Below, piece after piece: positions 60,136-64,000 of a stretch of DNA of 64,000 nt. The notes under the pieces are model-generated. The model saw only the letters and a program-made list of their open reading frames with translations, had not been told where the DNA came from and did not search any database. This stretch comes from Gorillibacterium massiliense (GTDB lineage: Bacteria; Bacillota; Bacilli; Paenibacillales; NBRC-103111), in assembly GCF_000455485.1 (NCBI RefSeq), contig NZ_CBQR020000025.1:35130-99129 (forward strand). The letters are read 5' to 3'. The translations under genes were made by a program, and so were the position numbers. The stretch's first letter is position 1, and the number at the start of each line of letters is the position of its first letter.

Positions 60136-63100
60136 ATGAAGAAGAGCAACCCGCTCAAGCAAAAGCTATCGTTTTTTCGCAAAAAAGAATCGGTTTCGGA
60201 AGGCTGGAGCGAAGTGACTACAGTCGACCGTTCCTGGGAAGATATGTACCGCGACCGTTGGCACCACGATAAGGTAGTTCGGTCCACACACGGGGTCAAT
60301 TGCACCGGCTCCTGCAGTTGGAAAATATTCGTGAAGAATGGAATCGTCACCTGGGAAACCCAGCAAACGGATTACCCCACGACGGGACCGGATATGCCAG
60401 AGTTCGAGCCGCGGGGCTGTCCTCGCGGAGCGAGCTTTTCCTGGTATCTGTACAGCCCCCTCCGGGTGAAATACCCCTACATTCGCGGCAAGCTGCTTCA
60501 CCTGTTCCGTGAGGCCAAGCGCCAACACGGCGGAGATCCCGTCGCGGCTTGGGCTTCCATTGTCGAGAATGAAGAGAAGAAGCTAATCTACAAGAGTGTC
60601 CGAGGAAAAGGCGGCATGGTCCGCGCCACTTGGGAGGAAGCGAATGAGATCATCGCCGCTTCCATGCTGTATTCCATCAAGCAATACGGTCCGGACCGGA
60701 TCATCGGGTTTTCGCCGATTCCGGCGATGTCGATGGTCAGTTATGCGGCCGGTTCACGTTTTCTGTCGCTCCTCGGCTCGCCGTTGCTTAGCTTCTATGA
60801 CTGGTACGCTGACCTGCCGCCAGCCTCGCCGCAAATTTGGGGCGATCAAACCGACGTGCCGGAGAGCAGCGACTGGTACAACTCCAGCTACTTGCTGGTA
60901 TGGGGCTCCAACCTGCCCATGACCCGGACGCCGGACGCCCACTTCATGACAGAGGCCCGCTACCGGGGGACGAAGGTTGTATCCATTAGCCCGGATTACG
61001 CGGAGTTCGTCAAGTTCGCGGACAAATGGCTGCCTGCCAAGCAGGGGACCGACGGCGCTCTCGCCATGGCCATGGGGCACGTCATCCTGAATGAATTTTA
61101 TGCGCAAAACCGCACTCCTTATTTCGAAAGCTACGCCAAAAAATATACGGATTTTCCGTTTCTTGTTATGATCCGCGAACAGGACGGCGCCGTGACCGCT
61201 CCGGACCGTTTCTTGACAGCCAAGGATTTGGGGATCGACACCACCAATCCCGAATGGAAAACGGTGCTGCTGGCGGAAAACACCGGCAAGCTGCACATCC
61301 CCAACGGCACTATCGGTTCCCGCTGGGGCGAGAACGGCAAGTGGAATCTGGAACTGGTGGATACCTTCACCGGTGAAGAAATCATTCCGCGTTTGGGTTT
61401 GGGAGATAAGACGGAGGGCGTCTTGTCCATCAACCTGCCCTATTTTGACGATAATGGTAAGACGCTAGTCTCTCGCGAACTTCCTTACATGACGGTAACG
61501 GCGGCGGACGGTGCGACCTATAAAGTGACGACGGTTTACGATCTGATGCTGGCCCAATACGGTGTGAGCCCCTCCGGCGAAAGCCGTTACGACGATGCTT
61601 CCATCGCCTATTCACCGGCCTGGCAGGAAGCCGTCACCGGTGTCGATCGGGCGTCGGTGATCCAGATCGCCCGGGAGTTCGCCCAAAATGCCGTGGATAG
61701 CGAAGGTCGCTCGATGATCATCGTCGGCGCCGGCATCAACCACTGGTACAATTCTGACACCATTTACCGCAGCATTTTGAATCTCGTGCTGATGACTGGC
61801 TGCCAAGGGGTAAACGGCGGCGGCTGGGCTCACTATGTCGGACAGGAAAAGCTGCGGCCGGCGGAAGGCTGGGCCAACATTGCTTTTGCACGAGATTGGA
61901 CGATGCCGCCGAGACAGCAGAACGGAACGTCCTTCTTTTACTTTGCAACGGATCAATGGCGCTATGAATCCAATCCGGTGGACGACCATACGTCGGCTTT
62001 GGTGGAGAAAGCCCGGTACGCCCATTCGGCGGACTACAATGTGCTTGCCGCTCGTCTTGGCTGGCTGCCGTCTTACCCGCAATTTGATCAAAACTCCCTC
62101 GGGCTGGCGGAAGAGGCTCAGGCAGCAGGCGCCCAGACTGGGGATGAAATCGCTCAATATATTGCGCGGCGGCTAAATGACCGCAATTTGAAGTTTGCCA
62201 TCGAAGATCCGGACTCTCCGGTGAACCACCCGAAGGTAATGTTTGTCTGGCGGGCTAACCTGATATCGAGCTCCGGCAAAGGGCATGAGTATTTCCTCAA
62301 GCATCTGCTAGGGGCCCACAACGGCCTGTTGAACGATGACACCCATGCCATTCGCCCGGAGGAAATCGTCTGGCGGGACAAAGGGGCGGAAGGCAAGCTA
62401 GACCTGATGGTCAACATCGATTTCCGCATGTCCGGAACGGCGGTATATTCCGATATCGTGCTCCCGGCGGCTACTTGGTATGAGAAAAGCGACCTGAGCT
62501 CCACAGATATGCATCCCTTTATTCATCCATTCAATCCGGCGGTGCCGCCGCTCTGGGAATCCAAATCCGACTGGGAAACCTTCAAATCCATCGCCAAAAC
62601 CTTCTCGGAAATGGCCGAAGGACGATTTGATGGACCGGTTCGGGATGTGGTAGCGGTGCCCCTCCAACACGATTCGCCGGATGAGCTGGCTCAGCCCTTC
62701 GGCAAAATCAAAGATTGGAGCAAGGGGGAAATCGAAGCGATTCCCGGCAAAACCATGCCGAAATTCGTTGTGGTAGAGCGGGATTACACGCAGGTTTACA
62801 AGAAAATGACCTCCCTTGGACCGAACATTAAAGATAAACCCTACGGAACGAAAGGCATCAATTGGTCGGCCGCGCAGGAGTATGAACTGCTGAAAAGCGT
62901 CAACGGCGTCACTGACGAACCAGGAGTTGGGGAAGGTTGCCCGAAACTGGTAACCGATCGGCAGGTAGCCGAAGCCATCCTGACCTTATCGTCCACCAGC
63001 AACGGCAGAATGGCGGTTAAAGCCTGGGAAGCCCTTGAACAGAAAACCGCCCGGAAGCTGAAGGATCTTGCGGAAGACCGCAGCGACGAACGCTTTACCT

Positions 63101-63822
63101 TCGAGCAAATCACAGCCCAACCGAAAACGGTAATCACGTCTCCCGCTTTCAGCGGATCGGAGCAGCATGGACGCCGGTACTCTCCCTTTACCACCAACGT
63201 GGAGCGGCTCATTCCTTACCGGACGCTGACGGGACGGCAACATTTTTATCTCGACCACGAAATGCTCATGGAATTCGGCGAAAACATGGCGGTGTTCAAG
63301 CCTACGTTGAAGCACGCACCGTTCCACACGACGAAGGAGCGACCGGGGGAGAAGGGCAAGGAAATCGTGCTTAACTTCATGACCCCGCACAGCAAATGGT
63401 CGATTCACAGCATGTACTACGATTCTTTGCCGATGTTGACCCTGTTCCGCGGCGGACCGACCATCTGGATCAATAAGGATGATGCGGCGGATGGCGAGAT
63501 CAAGGATAACGACTGGATCGAATGCTTCAACCAAAACGGCGCCGTCGTTGCCCGTGCCGTCGTCACTCACCGGATGCCGAGAGGCATGGCTTATATGTAT
63601 CACGCCCAGGACCGGACGATCAACGTTCCCGCAACGGATGTGACCACCACCCGGGGCGGTACGCACAACAGCCCGACTCGTATCCACGTGAAACCGACCC
63701 ACATGATCGGTGGGTACGCCCAGCTCAGCTATGGCTTCAACTATTACGGCCCCACCGGCAACCAACGGGACTTGTTCGTTGTCATCCGCAAACTCCAGGA
63801 GGTGAACTGGCTTGAAGATTAA
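60136..63822 (+). CDS. narG: Respiratory nitrate reductase alpha subunit NarG
   Basis: The 1228-residue protein is the catalytic subunit of membrane-bound nitrate reductase, reducing nitrate to nitrite at a Mo-bisMGD site in the cytosol. The FS0 [4Fe-4S] ligands are His52, Cys56, Cys60 and Cys95 (STHGVNCTGSCSW and PRGCPRGAS), the NarG-type His-first pattern. The Mo ligand Asp is in SSDWYNSSYLLVWGSNLPMTRTPDAHF. The length matches NarG (about 1225-1247). No Tat signal is seen, in keeping with a cytosol-facing enzyme. AGGGAGATG five bases before the ATG sets the start. Its end overlaps the start of narH by 11 bases. Confidence 0.97.
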   Translation: MKKSNPLKQKLSFFRKKESVSEGWSEVTTVDRSWEDMYRDRWHHDKVVRSTHGVNCTGSCSWKIFVKNGIVTWETQQTDYPTTGPDMPEFEPRGCPRGASFSWYLYSPLRVKYPYIRGKLLHLFREAKRQHGGDPVAAWASIVENEEKKLIYKSVRGKGGMVRATWEEANEIIAASMLYSIKQYGPDRIIGFSPIPAMSMVSYAAGSRFLSLLGSPLLSFYDWYADLPPASPQIWGDQTDVPESSDWYNSSYLLVWGSNLPMTRTPDAHFMTEARYRGTKVVSISPDYAEFVKFADKWLPAKQGTDGALAMAMGHVILNEFYAQNRTPYFESYAKKYTDFPFLVMIREQDGAVTAPDRFLTAKDLGIDTTNPEWKTVLLAENTGKLHIPNGTIGSRWGENGKWNLELVDTFTGEEIIPRLGLGDKTEGVLSINLPYFDDNGKTLVSRELPYMTVTAADGATYKVTTVYDLMLAQYGVSPSGESRYDDASIAYSPAWQEAVTGVDRASVIQIAREFAQNAVDSEGRSMIIVGAGINHWYNSDTIYRSILNLVLMTGCQGVNGGGWAHYVGQEKLRPAEGWANIAFARDWTMPPRQQNGTSFFYFATDQWRYESNPVDDHTSALVEKARYAHSADYNVLAARLGWLPSYPQFDQNSLGLAEEAQAAGAQTGDEIAQYIARRLNDRNLKFAIEDPDSPVNHPKVMFVWRANLISSSGKGHEYFLKHLLGAHNGLLNDDTHAIRPEEIVWRDKGAEGKLDLMVNIDFRMSGTAVYSDIVLPAATWYEKSDLSSTDMHPFIHPFNPAVPPLWESKSDWETFKSIAKTFSEMAEGRFDGPVRDVVAVPLQHDSPDELAQPFGKIKDWSKGEIEAIPGKTMPKFVVVERDYTQVYKKMTSLGPNIKDKPYGTKGINWSAAQEYELLKSVNGVTDEPGVGEGCPKLVTDRQVAEAILTLSSTSNGRMAVKAWEALEQKTARKLKDLAEDRSDERFTFEQITAQPKTVITSPAFSGSEQHGRRYSPFTTNVERLIPYRTLTGRQHFYLDHEMLMEFGENMAVFKPTLKHAPFHTTKERPGEKGKEIVLNFMTPHSKWSIHSMYYDSLPMLTLFRGGPTIWINKDDAADGEIKDNDWIECFNQNGAVVARAVVTHRMPRGMAYMYHAQDRTINVPATDVTTTRGGTHNSPTRIHVKPTHMIGGYAQLSYGFNYYGPTGNQRDLFVVIRKLQEVNWLED

Positions 63823-64000
63823 AGCGCAAATCGGCATGGTGATGAACCTGGACAAATGCATCGGGTGCCACACCTGCTCCGTAACCTGCAAAAACACGTG
63901 GACCAACCGCAAAGGCGCCGAATACATGTGGTTCAACAACCTCGAGACCAAGCCGGGCATCGGGTATCCCAAACAATGGGAGGACCAAGAGAAATACAAA
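63812..64000 (+). CDS. narH: Nitrate reductase beta subunit NarH, N-terminal part
   Basis: Only the first 63 codons are in the window. The protein opens KIKAQIGMVMNLDKCIGCHTC and SVTCKNTWTNRKGAEYMWFN, with the first ferredoxin-like cluster motif C-x2-C-x2-C-x3-C (residues 16-26), as in NarH, which passes electrons from NarI to NarG. TTG start, with AGGAGGTG 7 bases upstream, inside the last codons of narG, so the two are coupled. narJ and narI are expected beyond the window. Confidence 0.95.
   Translation, partial: MKIKAQIGMVMNLDKCIGCHTCSVTCKNTWTNRKGAEYMWFNNLETKPGIGYPKQWEDQEKYK

Overview
The window looks like a chromosomal segment of an endospore-forming member of the Bacillota, most likely Paenibacillaceae or a close relative. 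The reasons are moderate GC, strong AGGAGG-type ribosome binding sites, frequent GTG/TTG starts, U-tailed intrinsic terminators, and a gene set containing AbrB-type and Zur regulators, MhqR-type quinone resistance, an LtaS-type lipoteichoic acid synthase, a YjcZ-like sporulation miniprotein, a DUF3895 protein and NreBC-type nitrate control. I see no rRNA, tRNA, CRISPR array, insertion sequence or prophage. The genus cannot be fixed from this sequence alone.

Layout. 1-5.2 kb: tail of an amino acid permease, secreted NlpC/P60 hydrolase, AbrB-like regulator with a Cys4 knuckle and extra HTH, VTT-family membrane protein, BdbD-like thiol oxidoreductase, an anchored protein of unknown function and a Gfo/Idh/MocA oxidoreductase. 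5.2-14.3 kb: a decayed tail fragment, metallophosphoesterase, HEAT-like protein, AI-2E family membrane protein, CorC/HlyC-like protein and a 1447-residue secreted polysaccharide-lyase-like protein. 14.3-24.1 kb, metal and stress: zur, a DsbA-like protein, a SufR-like Fe-S regulator beside sodA, an ltaS-like gene, divergent cadC/cadA with a visible operator, and a DUF318 permease coupled to a His-rich TIGR03943-like partner. 24.5-26.8 kb: an mhqR / ring-cleaving dioxygenase / mhqD-like operon with two related palindromes. 27.4-45 kb: a SigA-like sigma factor lacking region 1.1, a beta-lactamase-family hydrolase, a frameshifted ung, MFS exporter, lipase, YitT protein, Mn-type CDF transporter, CPBP protease, M24 peptidase, an EAL/GGDEF pair that looks like a split protein, Nif3-like and DUF1697 proteins, a doubly frameshifted GNAT/beta-sandwich gene and an amidohydrolase. 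45-53.3 kb: a histidine-kinase remnant, a prs paralogue, a SNF2 helicase, a TPR-GGDEF protein, and GNAT, DUF3895 and VOC proteins.

53.4-64 kb is a coherent nitrate respiration locus: nreB-like oxygen-sensing kinase, nreC, an extended nreA-like GAF protein, a narK whose MFS domain is fused to a PAS domain, moeA, mobB, narG and the start of narH. The narK and narG promoters each carry two tandem GGG-N4-CCC inverted repeats, with the proximal repeat centred exactly 31.5 bp upstream of the first base of the putative -10 in both. This fits class II activation by NreC and is the most interesting regulatory signal in the window.

Four frame disruptions lie between 30 and 43.4 kb (ung, EAL/GGDEF, and two in the GNAT gene). 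At least two are at T runs, so either indel-type sequence errors or recent gene decay is possible; raw reads would decide.
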